From the NCBI GenBank assembly GCA_030549495.1, contig JAUIRK010001040.1:124001-188000 (forward strand): a stretch of 64,000 nt of DNA, given 5' to 3'. The position numbers and the translations under genes were made by a program. Source of the DNA: Nectonema munidae. Lineage: Eukaryota > Nematomorpha > Nectonematoida > Nectonematidae. Positions within the stretch are counted from its first letter, which is position 1. Each line of letters starts with the position of its first letter. The notes beneath the pieces were generated by a model, which saw only the letters and a list, made by a program, of their open reading frames with translations, did no database searches and was not told the DNA's origin. Positions 46,650 through 57,226 of the stretch are shown one piece after another.

Positions 46650-48505
46650 TTTCATACATGAATTCTGAAGCAAAGAACAATTTTGATACTTTCAATATTA
46701 ATAATATAATAAACACTGCAAGAGTTGGTGGACTGAAATCATTATTATCACGAGAAGTGTGAAAAGCTGGTGTTTCCAAAGCTTTGCCATTTCTATTGGA
46801 AAAGTTTGATAAAGAAGATATGAATTTTGATCGAATAAATTTGATGTTAGATGTAATTTTAATAAAAAATATTGTTGAACATTTTTGTGATATAAAGATC
46901 AATTTAATTAAATCTCGAGAAGTAACTTCAGAAATATATAACAAGTAACCTTTATATTATGAAAGAGTCAAAAGTAAATGCTTGTATGTCAAGTCAAATA
47001 ACATATCCAGAACTGAAGATATTTGTAAAACTAAGTCTAGAAAATAAAAACTCAAACAAAATTTGTTTTCCCGACAAAAATCTTTTATCGCAAACTCAAA
47101 ATTTGATAAATGATCTCAATCCTTGCAAACACTTCCTTCCTAGAGTGCATGTCCATATTGATGATACCATTTCTAATGAAGAGTTAAAATTCAAGATGTT
47201 CAATTCATGCAAAGAATCCTTCTATGAAAAGGGTTAATTAATGATCAAAATGATTTCGAAGTTTTGTTTACAAAGAAATCTAAGTTTGATGGAAAGAAAT
47301 TAGTGACATTTAAGGTATCCCCTGTTATATTTTTTTAAATTAACCCTAATCTAATGATCTGTCTACATATGTAGACAAGGCTTCCAAAAACTATGATATA
47401 ATCATTTCTATAAAATTTTACAATTCCCGGTCTTCTTATGACGATGAAAAAAAATATATATTTTGTTTACACCAAAAAAAATATTCAAAATAAATTGTTA
47501 TTTTCATATTTTTCTATAAAAACCCTATTTTACCTAACTGTCTACATATGTAGACAACATATTTTTTTCTAGTTTATTAAATTTAAAAATTATTTTTATG
47601 CAATTTATTCAGCTTTTTTTCAATATGTAATGATAAAAGAGATAAAAATTCCAAAAACTATTTCCAATCCTAAAAAATGTCAATATTCAGGATGTAAAAA
47701 ATCAACAAGAACTTTATGCACCAAATGTGCAAAAGCTGTTTGTCCCCAATATAAAAAAACTACAATTTTGTGCTTTGAATGTCAATTAATTTCTTGATTT
47801 TTCTTAATTTCATTTTATTGGTTAAAGATCTTCTAAAATTGTTTCTAACATAACACGTAAAGAAGGCTGATGCTTAGTTGCTATATGTCTACACATATAG
47901 ACTTTTAGGTAAAATATGGTGGTCGATTTGCCAGGTAAATTAGGGAAAATCAAGCAATATGTGAATTTTGTTCTAAAAATCATGATAGTAATAAGTGTGA
48001 TCTAAGGAAGTCTTCAAGTGAACTTATTTGTTATAATTGGAAATATAAGAATCTTGATAATACAAACCATATGACGGCTTGGTAAGACTGTCCTTGTAAT
48101 AAAAATGAATTAAATTTTGTCAAAAATCACACAGTCTATTCATGAGTTTTAATTTTGAACACAATTTAATTGTTTCTGATAAAGTTAAGGCTAATTCGTT
48201 TTTTCACTCTTCTTTTGCTGTTTTAAACTCCATTTTTTAATGAAAGATTTTGTGTTGATAATTTTCACGTGTTTACACCTTCACATTTTGGTGATCTTTC
48301 TGAACCCTTGAATCTCAAAGATTTGAATATCGTCAGCTTAAACATTCAATCACTCAGGGCCAAATTTGAATCTTTAGTCTTTTTACCTCTCTTGACTTCT
48401 CACCCATCCATATACTTTGTCTGCAGGAAGTTTGGCTGAAAGATGAATCTCCAAATTTTACAATATTTCTGGTTATAATTTTATTTTTATTCCCTCTAGA
48501 AGTAG
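46650..48505 (+). mobile_element. LINE 5' half: ORF1 and start of ORF2
   Basis: The plus strand carries a decayed ORF1: INNIINTARVGGLKSLLSRE and FDKEDMNFDRINLM (46,700-46,940), then ITYPELKIFVKLSLENKN (46,959-47,237) and FDGKKLVTFKVSP. After a piggyBac-like insertion come a zinc knuckle region (CEFCSKNHDSNKC, then CYNW, about 47,960-48,100). The start of ORF2 follows from about 48,145, with LNIVSLNIQSLRAKFES and LQEVWLKDE of the endonuclease. Similarity stops at about 48,505, where the opposed LINE half begins. Several stops and frame changes. Confidence 0.7.
47340..47930 (+). mobile_element. piggyBac-like fragment inside LINE ORF1
   Basis: TTAA-CCCTAATCTAATG at 47,340 marks a piggyBac-type end. 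The plus frame 47,640-47,796 encodes a C-terminal zinc domain (CQYSGCKKSTRTLCTKCAKA, then VCPQ and CFECQLIS, stop), as in piggyBac transposases. A perfect 18-bp palindrome TGTCTACATATGTAGACA occurs at 47,360 and 47,539, and a near copy, TGTCTACACATATAGAC, at 47,886. The second and third lie in inverted sequence context (CCCTATTTTACCTAACTG and, inverted, CCATATTTTACCTAAAAG), forming subterminal repeats around the zinc domain. Confidence 0.65.
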
Positions 48506-49375
48506 AAGAAGAAAAAATTTATTCAAGAAAACACAAGAAAAAATAAGATAAATGAATGATAAAATAATAAGCAATTGCAATAACTTGAAATTTCACTTGG
48601 GATGTAGAAGACATAAATGTTGATTGCAGCTGTGTCACTTTGGGTTATCAAAAGGCTATAGAAGCCGCTAAGATGATTACTCTATTGTAAATATATATAT
48701 TGAAATCCATTATATGATTATATATTGACAGATGTTAACAAGTTTTAATCAACAGGAAAATAAATGCATTATGTATTCAATAAACAAGTATGAAGGGGAA
48801 ATAGACATATAAAGAAAAAAAATTTTTTTTATTCATTGCATACAAGAAGTAGAACAGACAAAACAATTTTGATCACAAACAGTTATATACATATTAATGA
48901 AATAATTTTTGACAGTTTTTTTAAATTTATAAAAATTGTTTGGATGAAAATTTTTATCATGTAAAAAATTATTTCAAAAACTTACAATTCTATATTTCGT
49001 ACTTTTTTTAGTGCAAGGACGTTTACAAGACGGCATAAAGAAGTTATAGGGATACCTTAAAGAATAATCAGTTGATTGGTAAATATAAATAAAGCAATTA
49101 TCAAATACTGGTGGAAGCGCTGCATTTAAAAACTTATATATAAACTTTGATAATTGTACTTGATATATATCGTTTGCTTTAAGGATTTTATATTGATGAA
49201 AGTATGCAGAAGTATGAGTTCTATACCCTAAACTAAAAACAGTTCTTATTATCTTTTTTTGTAGTCTTTCAATATCAGATAAATCACCGAAACCCCAATT
49301 AATTACGCCATAATAAAAAAGACAGAGCTAAGGCATTATAAATTTTTAACTTTATTTCCGCTTTTAACAAATCGC

Positions 49376-49912
49376 TCATTTTTTTAGAATACCATGAACA
49401 CTATGTAGTTTTGCTATGATGTCTTTTTTATGATCAGACCAATTTAATTTGTGGTTGAAAATAAGCCCTAGGTAATTAAAATTTTCAACTATCTCAATGT
49501 TATGTTTTTGAAGATTCAATTTAGGTTTGGAACTTCTAGAGAAAATCATAGCCTTTGATTTAGAAGAATTAATTTTAAGAGAATTCTTTATCAACCAATC
49601 AAAAATGAGATTCAAGTTTTTATCGACAATATCATCAAAAGTAGACTCTTGATTAAAATATAGCTTTTTTATGGGGAAAAGAATAGTTATATCATCCGCA
49701 TATAAAAGATAATCAAAAAATGGACTAGCACAGTAGATATCGTTAATGTATAAAGCAAATAAGAGGGGCCTCATTATGGAACCTTGGGGTACGCCGGATT
49801 GAATAAAGGACGATAGAAAGTTGATATTTTTTATGCTTACAAACTGTTGCCTTTGGAAGAAGTAGGATTTGAACAATTTTAATGTAGAATCAGAAAAACC
49901 ATAATATTTCAT
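49376..49912 (-). pseudogene. LINE reverse transcriptase core
   Basis: A 178-codon open stretch with the GVPQGS and YADD motifs and the downstream KSKAMIFSR and NFNYLGLIFNHKLNW blocks intact. In place of the usual ILGPLLF the motif reads IMRPLLF. Frame breaks on both sides. Confidence 0.85.
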
Positions 49913-50780
49913 TTTTGCTAATAATTTATTATGCGTAACTAATAAAAGTAAAAGGCCTTACTAAGGTCTATGAACACGGCTACAACACTGTCATTATCTT
50001 CTAAGTGATTACGAAGCATGTCTTCAAAAACTCTGTGTAGATGTTGAGTACTGTGGTTAGGCCTGAATCCAAACTGGTAAGAAAAGAGAAGATTACATTT
50101 CTCGATATAGCTGAAAGTCTGTGCAAAAATAACTTGTTCGAAAATTTTCTACAGGGTTGTAATCAGACTAATTGGTCTATAATTTTCAAAATCATTTCTG
50201 CTCTCTTTTTTTAAGATGGGTACAAGTTTGGTTATTTTTAACGATGTGGGAAAAATGCCAAATTCAATGCAAGAGTTGTAAGCTATAACTAAATAGTTAA
50301 TTTCAACATCCTTTATTAAATTTAACCTATAAATAGAGAAAGCATAAGCATCACACGTTTTTTTTATTTTATGTTGTTCATTGCAATTATTATATCATTT
50401 GAATTGATTTTGCTTAAAGTGAATGAAGAATTTGCCCTCTTTATATACTTTATAAATTCACTATTTCCATTATTAAATCCAGAATTTGTTAAAAAATAAT
50501 TATTTAAAAGCTTAGAAATAGTTAAAGGATCAGATAAAATACCTTCTTCAGCTTTCAAGATAAAATAATGGCTCACTTCTTTAGGTTTTATTAAGCTATT
50601 AATCTTTTGCCCGGACCTTTGATGAATCTGTAGTATTAAAATAATTTTGATAATACACATGTTTTATTAATTCTCTTATTTTCGCTTTGATTTCTTTTCT
50701 AAAGCGTATAAATTTCGCCCTTAATTCAATATTATTTTTACGTTTTTTCAATTTTTTATAATATTTGTGATGCTCTTTGA

Positions 50781-51200
50781 TCATATAGACAATAGTTCAT
50801 CAGTTACCCAGAGGTTTGATTTATGTTTATATTTATTTTTGCTACGCTTTTTTATTTCAATACTTTCGTTTATAACATTAAATAAAACTATATTTATATA
50901 ATTGACCAAAATTTCAGGATCATCAAAATAGGCTCTTAGGAAATTCCAATCTATTGTTCTGGTTAACACAAATGATTTTTCATTAAAATATCTGATACTT
51001 GAGGAAGCTCTAATAGAATCTAATTTTAGAGATAAGAATATAGCATCATGATCGGAATAAGAGGTTGAAAAAATAAATGACTTGTAAGATACAAAGTTTG
51101 AAGGTACATAAAAATTATCTAAAAAAGTTTCTGTCTGTTCTCGTGTAACACCTGTTATAACTCTCATTGGCTTAAAGTAACTAGAAATCATAATATTCAA
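50781..51200 (-). pseudogene. LINE endonuclease, C-terminal half
   Basis: A 139-codon stretch with TFLDNFYVPSN and YSDHDAIFLSLKL (catalytic Asp-His), then NLWVTDELLSI, which parallels TTWATNELLEL of the LINE at 5 kb. The two elements are related but clearly different families or old relatives. Confidence 0.75.
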
Positions 51201-51357
51201 AAAGTTAGCAGTTTTTTTTTCATCAAAAAGAAAATTCGTCAGTAAAATTTAATAAGTTTGAAGATAAAGAAGGGGGATGATACACATTGTGGAAAATAAA
51301 ACTTTTTGAAGGTGCAAAAACTTGTATGGAAAATACTTCAAAAAATTGTGTTTTGAT

Positions 51358-52646
51358 CAGACATGGGCCAATTACACGACTTCGTGTAATTATAATTAAT
51401 TACATTTCACTTTTTATTCAAGATAATTAATTACTTCTAATTACTTTTCAAAAAAAAATTTTTTTATTTAAAAATTTTAAACAATTACATAATATCAATC
51501 AAATGACTCTCTGATTATAAAAATTTTAAATTTGCCTTCAATAATAGCAAATTATTATCAAAGTTCTTATCATTCAGACAACCTATGTTTGGTTAAAGAA
51601 TCAGAAAAGCAAATGAAAATAACCTTTCAACGCATGAAGAAGACGGGATTGCAGTGTTATATTTCAGAAAAATTTCTTTTATTGATGGATATTTTTTCAA
51701 TGAATCAATATCATTTGATGGATCATTCAGGTATTGAGAGACTTCTAAAGAAGCTTGATTTTTGCTGAATCTCTTTCTCTTCTTCATCAGAAAATGTAAA
51801 AAGGGAAGCTTTGTTGTGGTCTTTGTGAAAGTCATTTGCTTCAGATTGAAGTTTATTTCTATCTAAAACCTTTTCTGCAAGCCTAATTAGCTTCTCTCTT
51901 AGTGTATCTCGTTTTTCTTTGACGATTGGTTCCATTTTGAAGGTTGGATGCGTAACAATAGCAATCATTGGATTTTGTTCAATAAGGTCGAAAAATCGTT
52001 TTTCAAATCCCAATATTATAGCTTCAAGGTCTGCTGCAAGACATTTCAAGTCTTTTTTTTTAGACAAAGGAGATCTTTGTGTGTTTTTCGAATTCTTAAG
52101 GCACAAAGAAGATGATATGTGTGTGTAATAATACAACTTCTAGTACTTTGATTTTAGTGCTTCATTTTACACACATGTTTCTACTTCAATAATTCAATAT
52201 TTTTCTCATCACTTGTAAATAATGCGACATCATCATCACACTAATTGCAGATATTTGCGAGTTAAAATACAGTAATACTTTGAGATACGATTTACTGTAA
52301 AATCAAGAGTCATATCTATAAGAGAGCCGATATAAACGGGTTTCACTTTCCCTATGCATTTTGATGTAAGTTATGGTTATATAATTATATTCACGCAAGA
52401 CTTAATTAATTAGCAATTAATAAGCATTACTTTGGGTTAATTATGTGTTAAGACCTGAGGAAAAAAATGTAAATGACATAAGATCTAAAATGAAATTATT
52501 AATAATTACTTTTATATTTACACTTTTTTGTAATTAATCTGTTTCAATTACTTTAGAGAAACTATAATTATTAAAATTACAATTACGATAAAATGTCATT
52601 AAAATTGTAATTAATTACTTTTTTAATTAATTACTCCCAAGCTTTG
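51358..52646 (-). mobile_element. Decayed hAT element
   Basis: The minus strand (52,136-51,593, two frames) keeps the C-terminal hAT dimerisation domain: LNDPSNDIDSLKKYPSIKEI then YNTAIPSSSCVERLFSFA, the S-x-x-x-ER-x-FS signature. Upstream pieces KRFFDLIEQNPMIAIVTHPT also fit hAT transposases. Outer ends CAGACATGGGCCAATTAC (51,358) and, inverted, CAAAGCTTGGGAGTAATTA (about 52,646) are hAT-style and rich in repeated TAATTAATTAC. Nothing is left of the N-terminal half and no clear 8-bp duplication is visible. Confidence 0.75.
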
Positions 52647-52652
52647 AACTGA

Positions 52653-53012
52653 TAGGTTGGAGATGAATTATCGCGGTATACAGGTTGGAGATGAACCATC
52701 GTAGTATACAGGTATAATGTATTTAGGTAATTACTTATGTAGCATCGTCTCCCTGAATGAGGTATATCAAATCTTACATCTAGCAGAATGTGAACAGAAA
52801 GTTGAACATTGTCTCCCTAGTTATTTGTACATGGAATAGAAACCATCGTAGTATACAGGTTGAAGATGAATCATCGTAGTATACAAGTTGGAGAGGAATT
52901 ATCGTAGTATACAGGTTGGAGATGAATCATCGTAGTATACAGGTTGGAGATGAATCATCGTAGAATACAGATTGGAGATGAATCATCGTACTATACGGGT
53001 TGGAGATAACAC
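52653..53012. repeat. 28-bp minisatellite
   Basis: The unit GTTGGAGATGAATCATCG plus TAGTATACAG is repeated about eight to nine times, first at 52,655-52,712 and then, after a 125-bp interruption, at 52,845-53,012. Units differ by single bases. Confidence 0.85.
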
Positions 53013-55430
53013 GCAAGTTGTCTACCCGCGTTCAACCGTACAGGTTATGAGAATATATCATTACATATTAAAGAAGTTTCCTAAACTCTTTATACTGAAA
53101 AAATATTTCTTCAAATATATTACTGAGCTAGAAGGTTGATGCAATCAGAATTACAAACAAGATAGTCCTGAAGTTTGAACGAAGAGTGCGAGAGTGGGTG
53201 TGTGAGTGTGATAGTCAGGGGTTCGATTCGAGAGAAAGGGGGGAGGGGGGTGTGATTTCAATATTTTTCTCAATTATATGTTTTTTTTTATAGTATTTAT
53301 TAGATGTCTTTTTTTATAGTATTTATTAGACTTGTTTATCTTCTGAGTGGACTTTCTATATTACCGTGGAATGAATATTTAAAATATCCACATTTGTATA
53401 GCCCATGGATTCTTGAGCTAGGCGAATATTTTTTATTGTCCAAAACTGTATATGAACTCTAATTCAAGGCCTAAAATTTGTATCCCTCTTAATTACTGTA
53501 ACCAAGCCCGTCGATAGGAGGTAAGGGAGCTAGGTCCGCTGTTCACTCAGTGATCCCTTCTCGATCATTAGAAAAACATTATACTGACCAATAAAAAAAA
53601 CGAAGGTTAATTTATAAAAAAAATGGAAAAACTAATACTATTTTATAAAAATCTAGAAATAAATTTAGATTTTGAGAGTAGAGTCGCTTTATAATTGTGC
53701 TGGAAATTGTCACATAATATAGGTAAAAATTTGTCCTAATGAAAGGAGCTTTAGTTTAAAATGCATCCCTTATCTGCTAATTAATGGTATGAAGCCCATG
53801 GAAAATAAAAACAGTAAAATGGTATTTCTTAAGTACTTATGATATAAGTAATGTAAAGCCCATAAAAAATGCTTTAATTTGATATATCGCAGGATGCATT
53901 TTGTTGAGAAATGTGAAAGTTATAAGCGTTTTAATATTTGACTAAGATTTAAGCTAGGAACACTACAAATAAACTAAGCGTACACTAGCCCGATAAAATA
54001 AACCACACACGCGTGCTAAAGATGTGGTGAAGCGTATGCGAGATAAGAATTCCCTGCGCTCACAAACGCGTAATGCAACATGTGTTCATCTTTCTTCGCA
54101 TAGTTATGCGCTAAAATCAATAACAATCGTGTTAGAATCAATAATGTGATATATTCTTCGCACACTGTCGGTATAAATATAACGAATGCCCTTCGTTAAA
54201 AATTAGAAAGGTTGTATCTAAACTAAATAAAAGTAGATTACGATTATCCAACAAAACTCGTACATTCAATCGACATTTTTCACTTGAAAAATGATTTAAA
54301 ATTTATTAGAAAAACATTATACTGACCTATACTTCTTCCTAAATTAATTTGAAACAAAAGAGGTGTTAGTTATTTTGTAAAAGATTTTTTGCCTGTAGCT
54401 ATTTAATTTTTTAATGTTACAAAGTTTAACATATTTTTAAAAAACATATTTTTAGACAAACTTTTTATTTTATATATTTTTGATGTTTTTTTTTCAAAAA
54501 AAAACCGTTTTACCCCAAGACATGATTTGTAAAAAAATTCTGCAAAGTTGTATGATGAGTTTGAGAAAAAAATCACAAAAATTGGAATAATTTCGAAGAT
54601 AAAATTTTTTTGGAAAAAATCCAGCATAATACAGACACTTTCCACAACCATAGGTATCAGCTGGTATATGTTTTAAAATTTTTACTTGTAGAATTTTTCA
54701 ACCACAATGGAACATAAAAAAGTAATACCCTAAAAAGTATCTAAGTATCTCTATATATAGACTCCCTCAAATTTAGTTTTCCATTTTTAATAACTTTTAA
54801 GTTTTTGGTTCAAATTTATTGAAATTCCAATACACGCTTAAATTTCATATCTAGAACATATGTTTAAAATTTCATGTTTTCGAAAATTGGAAATTGATTT
54901 TCTAGAGGCCTTGAAAAACAAAAATGAAATATTAAGTAATTTGTCAAAGCAAGATTGTTGTGTTGAAGATACGTGGGAGGTTTGCCAAGCTACTAATATA
55001 TATCTATATTTAAATGGGTGACTGCCAATTTCACTTCCGATTTTAAAAAAAAATTGTGAAATTTATTATAATGATTAAAATTATACTTATTTACTGGTAT
55101 ATTTTAGTCTCTTGGTTAGTCGGATATTTAATTTGTTATGCAATTAGTTAGTTTCAATAAACAGGAATTAAAGTGTCTAGGAGTCAAATTAACGCATTCA
55201 ATCTGCATAAAATGACTTAAATGATTTTAAGACTGTGCCTTAAAAACACAATTGTTCGAAATTCTTATTGATAGAGAAGTATGCGCTAAGTAATTAGAAA
55301 ATAGGTATTGAACAAAATAAGTATTAACTAGCTTATTAGATAGATAAGTAAAAAATTAGATGTTAGTTTAAAAAAATTAACTAATTAGTTAATTACTCGA
55401 CTGAGTTATAGTGTAAAGCTTTTATATTTC
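53013..55430. other. No gene recognised
   Basis: AT-rich sequence. A 24-bp word, TTAGAAAAACATTATACTGACC, occurs twice (about 53,570 and 54,307, direct). A tandem 27-bp copy TTTTTTATAGTATTTATTAGA lies at 53,283-53,335. The minus frame at 54,651-54,403 has no recognisable domain. Confidence 0.5.
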
Positions 55431-55436
55431 AATGCT

Positions 55437-55442
55437 TTTATT
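55437..55442 (-). terminator. Poly-A signal of RARS2
   Basis: AATAAA on the minus strand, about 120 bases past the RARS2 stop codon. Confidence 0.6.
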
Positions 55443-55563
55443 AACTAAAAAATAGAAATTTGTTCGTCACAAAGATTCATGACTTGCACCACTTGGCACA
55501 AAACGCTTTAAATAAATTAGCGTTCTTGCAGAAGAATGGAAATCATCTCCCTCCTCCCAAAGC

Positions 55564-57111
55564 CTACATTTGATTGAGTGGATTCAAACCTAAAGTTTTC
55601 ATTGCAGAAGCGAGAACAAGACGAGAAGCGTGGAAAATTAAGAAGCGATGCATTGCAATGGAGTCGCTTTCAGCATGCTTCACACTCAAGCTCAAGTGAC
55701 AGGCATTTATTCTGCGCACCAAACCATTACTATACTCCGTAAAGAGGGAAGGATCTCCGCTCGAAATGCTTGTTCCCAGTGCATCTCTATACGCTACCAT
55801 ATGTCGAAGCAGATCCAAGATGCAGTCTTCTTTATCCGCGGAACGACAACCATCGAAAAAGGCTTCACTTGACGAGCAATGAAAGTGGGACAGGCATTGG
55901 GAGAGAGAGAGCTCGCACTTTTCTTCCAAACTGAATAGGCGGGAGTGGGCGTACTGCAAGGAAATTCCAGATTCACTCTCATGACTCATCGCTTTTTCCG
56001 GTTTGTAGTCAATTTGACTTTTAGCGGGATATCGCAGAATGTTGTAGATGATGGCAGAGGAGCCAAGTTCCTTTGAAACACTCTCGATGTTGGCACCGCT
56101 TCTGGCGTTACGGCTTTTCAAGCATTGTGCTTCTGCTTTACGGGAACTCTCATCCAGGATCTCGGATAACAATGGATTGCTTCCTTTTCGACTGTGCATC
56201 CTCAACACCTGCCCAAATGAGCAGTGCTTGAAGTGCGTACCCTGACACTCTTCGAAGTTTTGGAGCAGAAAAAAAAGTTTTGTGAAGTGTGACTTTTGAT
56301 TCACATCCACAACATAAATAATTTCGTCTGGAGCGTGCACTTTACAGCGACTCAGTCCAGCTGATAAGTCACGGGATAAGTAGAGCGAAGTGCCATCCTT
56401 CTTAAATAAAATCCACTTCTCCCCGTCTACTTCCATTCCCTGACCCCCATCTGAAAAAGATTGCAAGCCATTGGTTTGTAACCTGTCAATCAAAGAGCCC
56501 ATATTTTTCTTCCTATACTGTGATTCAAACTCATATACACTAAAGGGAATACAAAGTTTTTCATACATGCGTAGGTATTCTGCCAAACTTTTCCTCCTCA
56601 AAACTTGATAGACTTCATTGCTCTCCAGTTCTGCATCTTCAAGAGCTTCTAGCTTTGAGAACTCGTGCTTTGCCATTTCAAACAACTCACAATTTTGTTC
56701 GACTTGCGCATTTATTTCTACATACAATTTGTAAAGATCAGATAGAGAAAGCGAATTCAACCACGCAAAATCTTTAATACTTCGCCCACTCTCCGAACAC
56801 TTCCGAGAAAGAGCGATCATCATTAGGCCGATTTGTGTGCCCCAATCGCCAATGTAATTTATACGCGTAACAGAATGTCCAAAGGATTCCAAAGCATTCG
56901 ACATAAAATGGCCGATCACACTCGATCTCAAATGACCAAAGTGGAATGACTTTGCAATGTTTGGAGAACTAAACTCAACCAAAATCTTTTTTCTTCCCTG
57001 TGAGCATGGAGCAATAAAATTTGTTCGGTTGAAAACTTTTTCCAAGAAACCTTTAAATGCTTCACAAGAAAGAGTGGTGCTACTCGCCAAAACAAATTCT
57101 TTCCCAAACAT
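55564..57111 (-). CDS. RARS2: Arginyl-tRNA synthetase, mitochondrial type
   Basis: Class I synthetase that charges tRNA-Arg with arginine, here of the mitochondrial RARS2 type. A single uninterrupted exon of 515 codons from the ATG at 57,111. Motifs: KILVEFSSPNIAKSFHFGHL (the HIGH box is HFGH), RINYIGDWGTQIGL, DGTSLYLSRDL, then MHSRKGS at the KMSKS position, and the anticodon-binding (DALR) domain with SLQYAHSRLFSLEE, ending LGLNPLNQM as ArgRS C-termini do. The family in vertebrates has about 578 residues; the N-terminal tRNA-recognition part and mitochondrial targeting sequence are mostly missing. An in-frame stop lies 48 bases above this ATG, so an upstream exon is likely. The region just upstream is filled by a DNA transposon (57,227-59,558). 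GC content is visibly higher than in the surroundings. Confidence 0.93.
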   Translation of the reverse strand: MFGKEFVLASSTTLSCEAFKGFLEKVFNRTNFIAPCSQGRKKILVEFSSPNIAKSFHFGHLRSSVIGHFMSNALESFGHSVTRINYIGDWGTQIGLMMIALSRKCSESGRSIKDFAWLNSLSLSDLYKLYVEINAQVEQNCELFEMAKHEFSKLEALEDAELESNEVYQVLRRKSLAEYLRMYEKLCIPFSVYEFESQYRKKNMGSLIDRLQTNGLQSFSDGGQGMEVDGEKWILFKKDGTSLYLSRDLSAGLSRCKVHAPDEIIYVVDVNQKSHFTKLFFLLQNFEECQGTHFKHCSFGQVLRMHSRKGSNPLLSEILDESSRKAEAQCLKSRNARSGANIESVSKELGSSAIIYNILRYPAKSQIDYKPEKAMSHESESGISLQYAHSRLFSLEEKCELSLSQCLSHFHCSSSEAFFDGCRSADKEDCILDLLRHMVAYRDALGTSISSGDPSLFTEYSNGLVRRINACHLSLSVKHAESDSIAMHRFLIFHASRLVLASAMKTLGLNPLNQM

Positions 57112-57226
57112 GAACAAGTAGTGAGAGGAAAGGAAACGATAGGCAAAAATATGCAATCAGATGCTATCCTAAAAATTTCAAAAATATTTATGCAAGCCAG
57201 CCGAGTGGAGCATTATTCAATTTCAC

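Larger units (their letters stand above)
48505..51355 (-). mobile_element. LINE 3' half on the minus strand
   Basis: Running from 51,355 down: endonuclease C-terminal half (FIFHNVYHPP, ETFLDNFYVPSN, TSYSDHDAIFLSL at 51,200-50,781), a basic linker (50,784-50,600), reverse transcriptase with QSGVPQGSIMRPLLF and LLYADDITILF (49,912-49,376), then a connection domain (NFNYLGLIF; further down WGFGDLSDIERLQKKI in a broken frame) to about 48,960. A 3' UTR ends in a TTC/TCT-rich tail near 48,505. It lacks ORF1 and the first third of the endonuclease, which is what the plus-strand neighbour supplies. Confidence 0.8.

Noticed and set aside
46650-51355. Twin-priming inversion of a LINE
   Set aside because: Twin priming places the inverted 5' part next to the 5' end of the 3' part; here it lies beyond the 3' tail, so an inversion or separate insertion fits better.
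53195-53260. SINE or tRNA suggested by GGTTCGATTCGAG
   Set aside because: Only the B-box-like word is present; no A box at the proper distance and no foldable tRNA shape.
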